Positions 22,166 to 31,733 of a stretch of 64,000 bases of DNA are shown here, piece after piece (positions within the stretch are counted from its first letter, which is position 1; the number at the start of each line of letters is the position of its first letter). Under the pieces are notes generated by a model. The model was not told the origin of the DNA, did not search any database, and saw only the letters and a program-made list of their open reading frames with translations. Origin of the DNA: Erythroxylum novogranatense (Eukaryota; Streptophyta; Magnoliopsida; Malpighiales; Erythroxylaceae); assembly GCA_029891385.1 (NCBI GenBank), contig CM057224.1:36709005-36773004 (forward strand). Reading direction: 5' to 3'. Both the position numbers and the translations under genes were made by a program.

Positions 22166-23365
22166 TGTTAGACCCCGATCTTTGAGTGAAAATTTGAATT
22201 ATGAAAATGAAATTTAAGGAGTGCTTTGTGTATGTCTTGTATAAGAGATGACTTAAAATTTAAAGAATATCGAGAAGAAAAGAAATGATCCGATTTTGAT
22301 ATTTTGAGGTTTCGAGTGGATTGGTATGGTTTATGAAATTAAGTAGATGAGTTGATTGAAATTAAGTTGAAAATCATGAATAAAAGAGAAAGAGTGAAAA
22401 TATGAAAAATTGTGAAATAGTTGACTTTTGGCCTTTGAAAGTTGACTTTGATTTAGGCATAATTTGAGAAAATGGTCTTCGAAACTTGTAGATTATATTA
22501 AGAGCTTTCTGTGGACATAAAGTTTGCAATTTTTCGATATCGGGAGTGAAAGTTATTATCAGTCAAAGTTTATGTTTGATAAGGTTGACTTTTGTCTTTA
22601 ATTATGACTGAATGTTTGAGAGTAAGAAATTGTATATGATTTGGAAATTTGTATATGAGTTTGGTATTGAATTGAGAATTATGGAAGTATTAGATTTAGG
22701 TTTGCGTTTTCTTTGGTGTTTGGATTCCTGGACGGAGAGTCCGATGATTCTGAGATCTGTTTGGCTTTTAGAAGTGTATTTCTTTACCCTTGCAGGTTTG
22801 GGTTAGGATTAAAGCAGCCGTTATGCTGCCGAAATTCTGATAAAATGAGAATAAAGTGTAATTTGAGATTTGTATGGATTTGTATAAGATTTTGTATGAT
22901 TGCTAAGTTTTGGTTTTAAGATTGAATTTCCTATGGAAAATTATATGGATGTGATTGATGTAAGAAATGAGAATAAGAAAGAAAAAAAATTATACCGGAT
23001 TTTGGAATATGTCTTAGTTTAGATCTCCAACGCGACGCTTTTGCTCTTCTTTATTCCTGATGTCGGATGTGTTTGCTTTGGTTCGATCTATTATGATTCG
23101 TTTGCGATTCAGTATCCGATTCGCTTATTCGATTCGCTTCGATGTGTTTCGCTTCGATTACAGATTCGATTCGCGTTCGTTTTGCTTCGTGTTCGCTTGA
23201 TTTCGCTTCGCTCAAATCTATTCGCTTGATTCGATTAGTTATTGGCTTCGGCATTTTGTTTCCGCTTCGATATTTCGATGCGAAATTTTCGTTCCCATTC
23301 GATTCCGTTCCCTTCGTTCTCTTCGTTTTTCGGTTGGGATCCAGTTCCCGGATCGGGTCCCAACA
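22166..23365 (+). repeat. Right LTR of the short element
   Basis: It starts TGTTAGACCCCGA. It keeps a GAAACTTGTAGA..CTTTCTG unit (about 22470-22560) and a CCTGGACGGAGAGTCCGATG word (about 22724-22746) absent from the left LTR, but lacks the TAGGTCC/GCTAGTG block. The box AAAAAAAATTATACCG is at 22982-22997; the end is TTCG-rich. Confidence 0.8.
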
Positions 23366-23474
23366 CAAAATACTTATGCACAATTTAAGCAACTAGTGAA
23401 TAAGCAAAGAACAAACATAATTCGTACTAAATTCCTTTAATATTCTAACCCCTAACGTGGAGCGTTACATAGAG

Positions 23475-24615
23475 AGGCCTCTTAAAATGAAGAAGACTGC
23501 TCGGCCTGTTGAACTATCGCCCCCGCCTTTGGACAAGGGTAAGGGGAAGGAGTCGATGCCCAGCTCCGAGAAATGGGTGTTTGCGATCAGTTTGGATAAG
23601 ACTGCATCGCTTAAGTACGCCAGTGTGGCTCTTCACATTGCCCAGAGGGTTGTCCCTCCTACGGATGAAGAGTTTCTGGATTCTTTGGGCGATGAGGAGA
23701 TGACGATCGGTCTTGTGCGCGGCTTAGCGGAGGTAATCTCTATCCACTCTATCCACTTTTTTTTAACAGAGTTCTTCATTGTATAATCTAGCGTTCGCCT
23801 CTGGAGTGTATCAGCGCTTTGATCGGATGGCTAAGGTCGCTCGATCGATGGACCATGAAATTAAAGATCTCCTTAGCCAGGTCACCATTTTGAGGATGCA
23901 ACTTTCAGAGGCGGAGGAGGAGAAGAGCAGAGTGATCGCGGAGAGGGACAAGCAGGAAAAAGGATGCCGAACCTTGCAAGCCGAAAATGAGGAATTGCGG
24001 CTCAAAGATGAGGCATTGCAGACCGAAAATGAGACCTTGCGGCTCAAAGTTGAGGAGATGGAGGAGGGAATTCTCAAAGCCAACGCTAGTGCCAAGACGG
24101 AGAACGAGCTTCGCTTGAAAGTCCTTCATGAATGCCATGAAGAGGTGTTGGATAAAGTAAGGGCTGAGAGCAACTTGCTTGAGCTGCAAGGCTCTATCAA
24201 AGAGTAGAGGATTGAGGCGATTAAGCGATGGAAGAGGCGGTTCTTGCACGATGAGTGCAAGGAATTTGCTTGTGATTTGGCTCTTTCCATCCTGAGGAAT
24301 TGCCATGGCGTGCTTGTCCCTGATGGAGATGGATCGGATGGTCCTTCGTTCAAGGGCTTTACCGAGCCGATGCTTTCGACAGAGCTCGGCCTTTCGCTCG
24401 AGGAGGTGAAGGAGATAGCTGAGAAAGAGGTAGAGACATTACTGGATGAGATGCTGGACCTCAGTTCAAATGAAGTGGAAGAGCGAGCTAGCGGGGGTGT
24501 CTCTCCAGCTGCTCCTTCGGACCTTGATCCTGTCTCGACTGCTTTGCCGACCTCCAAAACTACTCCTGTCGATCTAGCCGTTGATACTTCTTCCCCTACT
24601 GAGGGGCCGGAATGA
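23475..24615 (+). pseudogene. Antisense gene of the Tat element, C-terminal part (coiled coil)
   Basis: It continues exon 2 in frame (RPLKMKK). After GLVRGLAE a GT (23733) and TTTTTAACAG (ending 23769) bracket a 37-bp stretch, too short for a normal plant intron unless internally deleted. From 23770 the frame encodes a strong coiled coil (about 23840-24200) rich in Leu, Glu and Lys with repeated QAENEELRLK and QTENETLRLK. One in-frame TAG (24205-24207) is followed by open frame to 24615 with an acidic Ser/Pro-rich tail. The coiled coil suggests self-association; function is unknown. Confidence 0.65.
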
Positions 24616-24752
24616 CTTATGTAAGAGGACCTTTAAGGCTCATCTGGTCGGGCTTGCGATCAGAACGAGTATAAGGAAATAAAACTCTTATTTTTGTCCT
24701 TCATTATCTTCTTTATTATTGATCGGTAGTGAGGTTTAAGAGAATTGTTCTC
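24616..24752. other. Spacer between antisense gene and tandem repeats
   Basis: Presumed 3' untranslated region of the antisense gene; no further feature seen. Confidence 0.4.
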
Positions 24753-25565
24753 ATGGCCGAACGATACTGAGGCCGAGCGATCCAAGATTATTTTCTTGGC
24801 ATCGCCTGGTTCCAAGATTTGGTCTTGGTAACTTGACCGAGCGACGTTAAGGCCGAACGATCTAAGATTGTTTTCTTGGCATCGCTTGGTTCTAAGATTC
24901 GGTCTTGGTAACCTAGTCGAGCGATGCTGAGGCCAACCATCCAAGGTTGTTTTCTTGGCATCGCCTGGTCCCAAGATTCGGTCTTAGTAACCTGGCCGAG
25001 CGATGTTGAGGCCGAGCAAACCAAGATTATTTTCTTAGCATCGCCTGGTTCAAAGATTCGGTCTTGGTAACCTGGCCGAGCAATGTTTAGGCCGAGCCAT
25101 CCAAGATTGTTTTCTTGGCATCGCCTAGTTCCAAGATTCGGTCTTGGTAACCTGGCCGAGCGATGTTGAGGCCGAGCCATCCAAGATTATTTTCTTGGCA
25201 TCGCCTGGTTCCAAGATTCGGTCTTGGTAAGCTGGCCGAGCGATGTTGAGGCTGAGCCATCCAAGATTGTTTTCTTGGCATCGCCTGGTTCCAAGATTCG
25301 GTCTTGGTAACCTGGCCGAGCGATGTTGAGGTCGAGCCATCCAAGATTGTTTTCTTGGCATCGCCTGGTTCCAAGATTCGGTCTTGGTAACCTGGCCGAG
25401 CGATGTTGAGGCCGAGCGATCCAAGATTGTTTTCTTGGCATCGCCTGGTTCCAAGATTCGGTCTTGGTAACTTGGCATAGCGATGTTGAGGCCGAGCGAT
25501 CCAAGATTGTTTTCTTGGCATCGCCTGCTTCCAAGATTCGGTTTTGGTAACTTGGTCGAGCGATC
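24753..25565. repeat. 80-bp tandem repeat, about ten copies
   Basis: The words CCAAGATT, TTTTCTTGGCATCGCC, GGTCTTGGTAA and GGCCGAGCGATGTTGAGG recur every 80 bp (one interval is 79). Copies are well conserved. It lies between the integrase end and the antisense gene of the Tat element, a location where this lineage often has tandem repeats. Because 80 is not a multiple of three, the minus strand cycles through three peptides every 240 bp, and it stays open for long stretches in all frames. Confidence 0.92.
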
Positions 25566-25737
25566 CAGTCAGTAAGATATTCTCCCTTTAGCGAGACTTT
25601 TCTGCCAAGAAGTCTGGAATCCTTTATTGATGATGATAAGGGCATGTGGGCTATTAAAAAACCTGATTGGCAAGGCCAGGAAAAAGGTACCCACTAGATA
25701 CATACAAAGAAATAAACGAATTGAAGTAAAAACTAAT

Positions 25738-27084
25738 CTAATGGTAGAACGCCTTCAGGTCTTGGGAATTCCAAGGCCTCAGTAGAATCTTATCGTTCGT
25801 GTTGTGCAGAACATAAGAGCCGTGTCCAGCTTGCTTGACTACTTGATAAGGTCCCTCCTATGCCTGAACGATCTTTCCAGGATGTTTCCATGCCGCCTCG
25901 GCCTTTCTTAGAACGTAACCGCCAACCTTTACGTCGCTCGGCCTTACTCTTCTATTGAAAAACTTTGTTGCTTTTTGCCTGACGACTTCAGAATGAGTGA
26001 CTGCTCTATCCCTCTCTTCACTGAGAAGTATAAGTTCTGCCCTGCGAGCTTTATCATTTCGTTCTTCTTGGTAACTTGAAACTCTTTGGTTGGGCAGTGC
26101 CACTTCTACTAGAACCAAAGCCTCTGCCCCAAAGGTCATTCTAAACGGTGTTTCTCCTATGATTCCATTTGGGGTCATTTTGTATGCCCACAACACTTCG
26201 TCCAATTCATCTACCCAAGTCTTGCATCCATCTAAGCACTTTTTGAGTAGGCTCATGATCTTCGTGTTAGTGTTTTCCGCAAGACTGTTGCTTTGAGGGT
26301 GAGCCACTGGAGTTAACTGGAGCCTTATCTTCAGTCGTTGACAAAAATCTTTGAACTTATCATTATCAAACTGTCGACCGTTGTCTGTAACTAAGACCAT
26401 AGGCATCCTAAAGAGGCTCAGTATGTTCTTGTGTACGAAGTTTTCAATTTTCTGTTCGGTGATTGTGGCGACCGCTTCTGCTTCTACCCATTTGGTGAAG
26501 TACTCAACTGCTACTATCAAAAACTTCTTCTGCCCAGGACCGAGAGGAAAAGGACCTAGTATGTCCATTCCCCATTGAGCGAAGGGGATGGGATGGCTCA
26601 CAATTTTCAGCTGCTCGTTCGGTTGATGGGACAAATTGTTGTTCCTCTAGCAGACCTCGCATCGGTTAACCTTTTCCTGACAATCTTTCTTCATTGTCGA
26701 CCAATAATACCCTTGTCTGATCAATTTGTGAGCCAACATTCTGCCTCCTAAATGATTCCCGTACAATCCTTCATGAACCTCGGCTATTGCCCATTCTGCC
26801 TCTTCTTTGTTCAAGCAGCGTAATAGTGGCCAGTCATAAGAACGCTTGTACAGGATGTCATTAACAATCACGTATTCAACAGCCTTTACCCTTAGTTTCT
26901 TAGCTCCCAGGGCATCTAGCGGCTGTGTTCCCTTAAGAAGGTACTGTTTGATTGGCTCCATCCAACTTGATCGTTCGACATCTGTTTCAAGAACTTCACT
27001 AGCTTTCTGAATACTAGGTTGGTTTATTCGTTCGACCAAAATGTTATTCCTTGCATTTTGATCGAAAGCCATCTTGGAAAGCAC
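25738..27084 (-). pseudogene. Tat-element integrase
   Basis: The N-terminal HHCC zinc finger lies at about 26780-26650 (H..H in HEGLYGNHLGGRM; CQEKVNRCEVC). A TAG follows at about 26648. The core has QWGMDILGPF (Asp), LVTDNGRQF (Asp) and HPQSNSLAENTN (Glu), so the DDE triad is intact, although the usual NGQAE is NSLAE. The C-terminal part (VRPSDVKVGGYVLRKAEA) is followed by a TAG then EGPY..VVKQAGHGSYVL, the normal family ending, to a TAG at 25738. The frame 26634-25858 is open for 258 codons. Integrase joins the cDNA to the host DNA. Confidence 0.9.
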
Positions 27085-27734
27085 ATCAGCCTGAGCATTC
27101 TGCGTCCTATCTATCTTGCTGACCGATTATTCTTCAAAATTACTCAACTCTCGCTTTACTAATTCCAGATACTTGATCATATTGTCCCCCTTTGCCTCAT
27201 ACTGCCCGGTGACTTGACCGACTACTATTTGGCTACCGCTGTACACCTGCAAATATTTCACCTCCATCTCTCTTGCCAACTAGAGACCGGCTATTAAGGT
27301 TTCGTATTCTGCCTCATTATTAGATGCCCTAAATTCTAACCGGAGGGCGTATTCTACCTTTTGTTCTTGGTGGAGGCTGATCAAGATCACTCCTGCTCCG
27401 CATCCCTTAACGTTGGACGACCCATAGACAAATAAGCTCCAGGCAGGGCGTTGCTCGTTTTGTGAGGTAGATTGACTCATTTCTACTACAAAATTTGCCA
27501 ATACTTGGGCCTTGATCGTTGTCCGTCGTCTGTAATGTATGTCAAACTCTCCCAACTCTACCGCCCATTTTACTAACCGCCCAGAGGTTTCAGGCTTTTG
27601 AAGGCATTGCCTAAGAGGTTGATCGGTCCATACCTTGATTGTGTGACTCTAGAAGTAGGGCCTAAGTTTCCGTGCTGCGGTTATTAATGATAGGGTCAGT
27701 TTCTCAATAGGTGCATATCGCACTTTTGGCCTAG
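27085..27734 (-). pseudogene. Tat-element RNase H pair (RT-linked and second RNase H)
   Basis: Between RT and integrase, the first part carries the end of the normal RNase H (ARKLRPYF, a stop, SHTIKVWTDQPLRQCL, then GRLVKWAVELGEFDI). The second part (about 27450-27085) is an archaeal-type RNase H typical of Tat elements: LFVYGSSNVKGCGAGVIL, NNEAEYETLIAGL, SQIVVGQVTGQYE. The first catalytic Asp of the second domain (usually VDGSSN) is Tyr here, and the DSQ motif reads SGSQ. At least two in-frame stops occur (near 27280 and 27128). Confidence 0.82.
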
Positions 27735-28812
27735 TCAAGACCTTATTGACGTAATAGATCGGGAATTGTTCATTTTCGTCCGATCAAATAAGAACTGCGT
27801 TGATCGCCCCGTCTTTACTGCTAGATAAATGATTAACTTCTCACCTGCAGCGAGGCTCTGCAAAATGAGCAGACTGGTCAGATATTGCTTCAGATGCTGA
27901 AACGCCCTCTCGCATTTATCCGTCCATTGGAAATGAGTCATGTCCGCCTTCCTTAAGATTTTGAAAAATGGGAGGCACTTGTCCCCCATCCTAGAGACGA
28001 ATTTGTTCAGAGAAATTATCCGCCCTGCCAATATTTGAACGTCTTTCAGGCATCTTGGTGAGGGCATTTGAATGATAGCTTCAATCTTTTCTGGGTTTAC
28101 TTCAATCCCTCGTTGAGTAATCATGAATCCTAGGAATTTTCCAGATGCCACACCAAAGACGCATTTTTCAAGGTTCAGCCTCATTTGGAATTTATTGAGG
28201 GCCAGGAAGACTTCTTTGAGGTCTTCCACATGCTCGGTAGCCGTCTTGCTTTTGACTACCATATCATCCACATAAGTCTCCACTATCTGACCGATCTGTT
28301 TCTTAAAAACTTCCATAACGAGTCGCTGGTAAGCCTTGCATTTTTCAAACCAAACGGCATTACCTGGTAGCAATACGTGCCCTGGTCGGTTATAAATGCG
28401 TCTTTTCTTCATCTTCAAGACTCATTTGTATCTGGTGATAACCGGAGAAAGCATCCAAGAAACTGAGAAGCTCATGCCCTGATGTAGCATCTACTAACTG
28501 ATCGATTTTGGGTAGGGGGAAGCTGTCCTTTGGGCATGCGTTGTTCAAGTTGGTGAAATCGATGCACATTCTCCATTTTTCGTTTTTCTTCTTCACCAGT
28601 ACCACGTTCTCCAACCACTCAGGGTACTTGACTTCCCAGATGAACCCAACATTGAGTAATTTTCCTATCTCTTTCTCGATCACCTCCTGCCTTTCTTTGC
28701 TCTGTCACCGCTTCTTCTGTCTGACTGGTTTGCAGTCTTTCTGAATTCCGAGAGAATGAGACGCTACTACTCAAGAAATTCCAGGCATATTGCTCGGTAC
28801 CCAGGCAAAGAC
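27735..28812 (-). pseudogene. Tat-element reverse transcriptase
   Basis: The minus-strand frames give EWLENVVLVKKKNEKWRMC, FTNLNNACPKDSFPLP, LSFLDAFSGYHQI (first catalytic Asp), then, after a frame break near 28400, QRLVMEVFKKQIGQI and the box TYVDDMVVKSK with both catalytic Asp. The thumb and connection (GFMITQRGIEVNPEKI, LKDVQILAGRI) follow. Sequence type fits non-chromovirus Gypsy (NNACPKD). cDNA synthesis is the role; the frameshift breaks this copy. Confidence 0.88.
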
Positions 28813-29721
28813 CTATCTGTTCTCTATCAAGCAATCTGCGATCTCTTTGGCCAGCCCTTTTTCGAGCTCAGTGCCTAGATTTGTGAATTTGGATCGGTCT
28901 TCTTCGTCTAATATTATCTGTTGCGTTTCTTCGGCAGGGTTCATCCTCTCAGTTTCTTCGTCGGCTCTGACATCAAGGGAACTTGTTAAAACTACCACCC
29001 CATCAAGGGCCCTCATTTCAGCCATGTAGCATTCCCTAGTGATTCTTTGCTGACCCCTGACAAGACCGACTCCATGAGGTGTTGGGAATTTCATCGCTTG
29101 ATAGTAGGTGGAAACATTTTCTCTGAGGGCATTTTGAGTCGCTCTTCCACTTATTGCATTATATGCTCCGACAAACTTTACTACCAAGAATTCGACATTC
29201 TTCTCTATTTGATGTGGCTTTTGCCCGAATTTTACTTTTAAGAAGACTCGAACGAATGGGTAGGCTGATGCTCCTGTTACCCCTTTGATGGGTCCCCCTA
29301 TTGGCAATAGTCGCTCTTTCGGTATCTCCATTTGCTTAAATGTGTCATAATAGAGCAGGTCGACCGAGCTACCTGTGTCAATCATGACCCGTTTTACCTC
29401 GCTACTATCCATATTCAAGGTGACCACTAATGCATCGTCATGAGGATAGCTAACACCCTCCAAATCAGATTCTTCAAACGAGATCACCCAATCGTTTTGC
29501 CTCTTTTTCTTTGCTGACAAGTCTTCAGCGACTTGCCTGGCATACCTCTTTCTTCCTCTGATAGTGGACCCTCCTGCTGCACTCCCATCAGAAATCATAT
29601 TTATGACTCTAACAGGTTGGTCTTCTTGCTGACCGACATTTCTGTCGCCTCTTGCCCTGGACTGCCTTCTCGTGTCACGTCGGTCGTCTAAATTCATGTT
29701 CTGCCTCGCTCTTTCGTTCAT
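28813..29721 (-). pseudogene. Tat-element aspartic protease region
   Basis: A 302-codon open frame with the active site VMIDTGSSVDLLYYDTF (about 29370-29320), preceded by ALVVTLNMDSSEVKRV and followed by the family pattern YNAISGRATQNALR and KFPTPHGVG. The catalytic DTGS is intact. It would cut the gag-pol polyprotein. The frame starts downstream of the gag zinc-finger-like region and ends just before RT (LIENR, stop). Confidence 0.88.
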
Positions 29722-31326
29722 ATCGTTTTGTTTCCAAGGCCTTCGCCAGTTATCAGATCAACCGTTCCTACCCTCGTTATCCCGTTCGACATTTATACCG
29801 TACTTCAAAAATCTACCGAGCTTTCCCCTTTGAATAAGGGATTCAATTTCTCTCTTTAAATCCCAACAGTCCTCCGTGTCAAGACCTACGTCTCTATGGA
29901 AACGACAATATAGATCAGGATCCCTCTTTTTGAGAGTAGTTTTCAACTTATTAGGTTCTCGGAGGGATTCCCCTTCTGCTCTCATAGCTGCCAGTACTTT
30001 CGCATATCGCCTGTTGAGCGGGGTGAAGGATTCTCGTCGTTGGTCCTTTCGGTCGGTCGACTTCCTCTAGTTAGACTGATCCTTTTGTCTCTTATGTGAA
30101 CCGTCTGTTATGTCGTTTGGCGAACGGTCATCTGCCCTACGTTTTGTGTTTTTCAACACTTCCTCGAGCTGAATATATTTATCAGCCCGATTTCTTATCT
30201 CTTGAATAGACCTGGGCTGATCGAGGGCCAATGACCTTTTGAACTCTTCATCCCTCGTGTTGCTCATAAGGGCAGCCAACATGGACGAGCAGGTGAGGTC
30301 AGGGACTTCAACAACCCCATTTTTAAACCGAGCGATGAACTCCTGTAAACTTTCATTCCATCCTTGGGTCAACTGCATCACTTCCAAGGCGGTCTTCTGT
30401 GGCCGTTTACTTGTGGCAAATTGGTTGAGGAATAGCGACTTAAAATCCTCAAAACAAGTGAAGCAGCACGGAGGTAAACTGTTGAACCATCGTCGGGCTC
30501 CTTCTTGAAAGACTGTACAGAAAGCCTTACATTGAATGGCATCGGGGATGCAATGTAGGTTCATCATCGATTAAAAATATTGAAGATAGTTGAGGGGGTC
30601 GATTTTTTCAGTATATTTTTCAAGCATTGGTATCTTAGGATCGACCGCTGAAAGGTTATCCAGGATCTCCTGAGTGAAAGGAGAGTTGTATTGTGTTGAT
30701 GGCTAATCCAGACGGAAATTCATAGCCATATTGATTCGATCGTCCACGATTTTTTCGAGAGTTTCAGCAAAATGGCGATCGGCTATCATACCCATCGGTC
30801 GAGCGGGGGTTTGTTGCTGTTTTATTTGAGATTGTAAGATTTGTAGAATCAGTAGATCGGTCGCTTCCTATATTTGTCTTTGGGTAAGTGAGATTTGTTG
30901 TGGAGGAGGGTTTGTATTTATGAGGTGTTGGATATGAGGGTGTGAGTTGTTTCCGACGTTATCCTCCAAAGCTACGTTTTGTTCTTCTTGATCTCGGTTC
31001 TGGGGTGGTGGTTGATCATTCGGATGTGAGGATTGTGTTTGGTTATTTGGGTTTAACGGGGGTAGCTCGTCTGCATTAGGGTTATGGGTGATAGGTGGAG
31101 GATGATTTTGGGGATCATGATGCGCCGGTGGAAAGGAGACGACAGGTAATTGCAAAGCCATTCGTTGCAGTGCGAGTGCCGCGATGGCTGCTACATCCGA
31201 GTTTGTTGCTGCCGCCTGACTTATCTGTGTGTTTCTGGACGTGGTGCCCTGATGCCCAGCCTCACGGTGGGCGCCAACTGGTTCAGTCTGATTCTGTTGG
31301 GACTGGATGTCGTTGCTTGGATCCAT
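29722..31326 (-). pseudogene. Tat-element gag
   Basis: The first Met considered (31326, MDPSND) lies inside the LTR and the frame reads through the LTR edge and primer site into a Gln/Pro/Asn-rich N-terminus. The capsid core (30567-30067) has AFCTVFQEGARRWFNSLPP and LTQGWNESLQEFIARF. A Cys/His region follows (about 29905-29860, YCRFHRDVGLDTEDCWDLK). Stops occur near 30865, 30703, 30570, 30064 and 29758; at most of these the family residue would be Gln or Arg. The true start may be downstream of the primer site. Confidence 0.85.
31262..31276 (-). other. Primer binding site of the Tat element
   Basis: The minus strand reads TGGCGCCCACCGTGA two bases after the 5' LTR. This type of site is common in plant Gypsy elements of the Tat/Athila side. 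I leave the tRNA identity open. Confidence 0.75.
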
Positions 31327-31634
31327 GATCTTGATGAGCTTCAACCGGGAGAGACCTGCAAAAACAATAAGGCACATCGGGGGTTGATCGCCGGCTTGCC
31401 CCTCTGATGCCTAAGTTAGCTCTTTATCGTAGGTTTACGTGTTTATGAATAAAGAGAATAAGGGTTATGAGAGTCGTACCTGTGTTATGTGGAGATAACG
31501 ATCTTATATAGTAAATACCTAATGTGTTTAATTCAACGTCTCTGTCGTGTTTGACTCAACCTCATGGGAATGGGTCGATCGGCCCACATGCCATCCTGGG
31601 GCTGGACCTGGGCCTAGCATGACCGACCCGACCA
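31279..31634 (-). repeat. 5' LTR of the Tat-lineage element
   Basis: 356 bp, pair of 8536-8891, followed by the TSD actat (31635-31639). Confidence 0.88.
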
Positions 31635-31639
31635 ACTAT

Positions 31640-31733
31640 GATCATTTAGAAGAAATTATGCGAAAGAATGTGTTACTTGGTGATTTCTTAAGCTAGAATT
31701 TCGAGAACAAAATTCTTTTAAGAGGGGGAGAAA
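31640..31733 (+). mobile_element. LARD internal region 1, right part, with polypurine tract
   Basis: It continues the sequence broken at 8535 (GATCATTTAGAAGAAATTA) and matches 36981-37074. The last bases, TAAGAGGGGGAGAAA (31719-31733), form the polypurine tract for LTR2; the preceding codon-like stretch is a relic of a Gypsy pol end (FENKILLRG). Confidence 0.8.

Larger units (their letters stand above)
19662..23365 (+). mobile_element. Short non-autonomous LTR element related to the LARD
   Basis: TGTTGGACCCCGA to CCAACA, TSD caaaa (19657-19661 and 23366-23370). LTRs are 19662-21431 (1770 bp) and 22166-23365 (1200 bp); they agree at both ends but have different middle parts. The 734-bp internal region is non-coding, with a primer site (TGGTATCATAGC, 21436-21447) and a polypurine tract (TAAGAGGGGGAGAAA before 22166). 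The internal region resembles that of the large LARD (for example GTCCAT..GGACCATTGACTTG), so both are members of one non-autonomous group. It is the youngest layer in this nest. Confidence 0.85.
17564..23469 (-). repeat. 5' LTR of the chromovirus, interrupted
   Basis: Own sequence 17564-19661 plus 23371-23469 (about 2.2 kb, same length as the other LTR). A 3.7-kb non-autonomous element is inserted with TSD caaaa. Confidence 0.88.

Noticed and set aside
24753..25565. CRISPR-like array
   Set aside because: The copies are contiguous 80-bp monomers without unique spacers, inside a plant retrotransposon.
24660..25645. Several long minus-strand open frames over the 80-bp repeats as a repetitive protein gene
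   Set aside because: All three frames are open at once because of the monomer sequence; no start, signal or domain supports a real protein. Kept only as a repeat.
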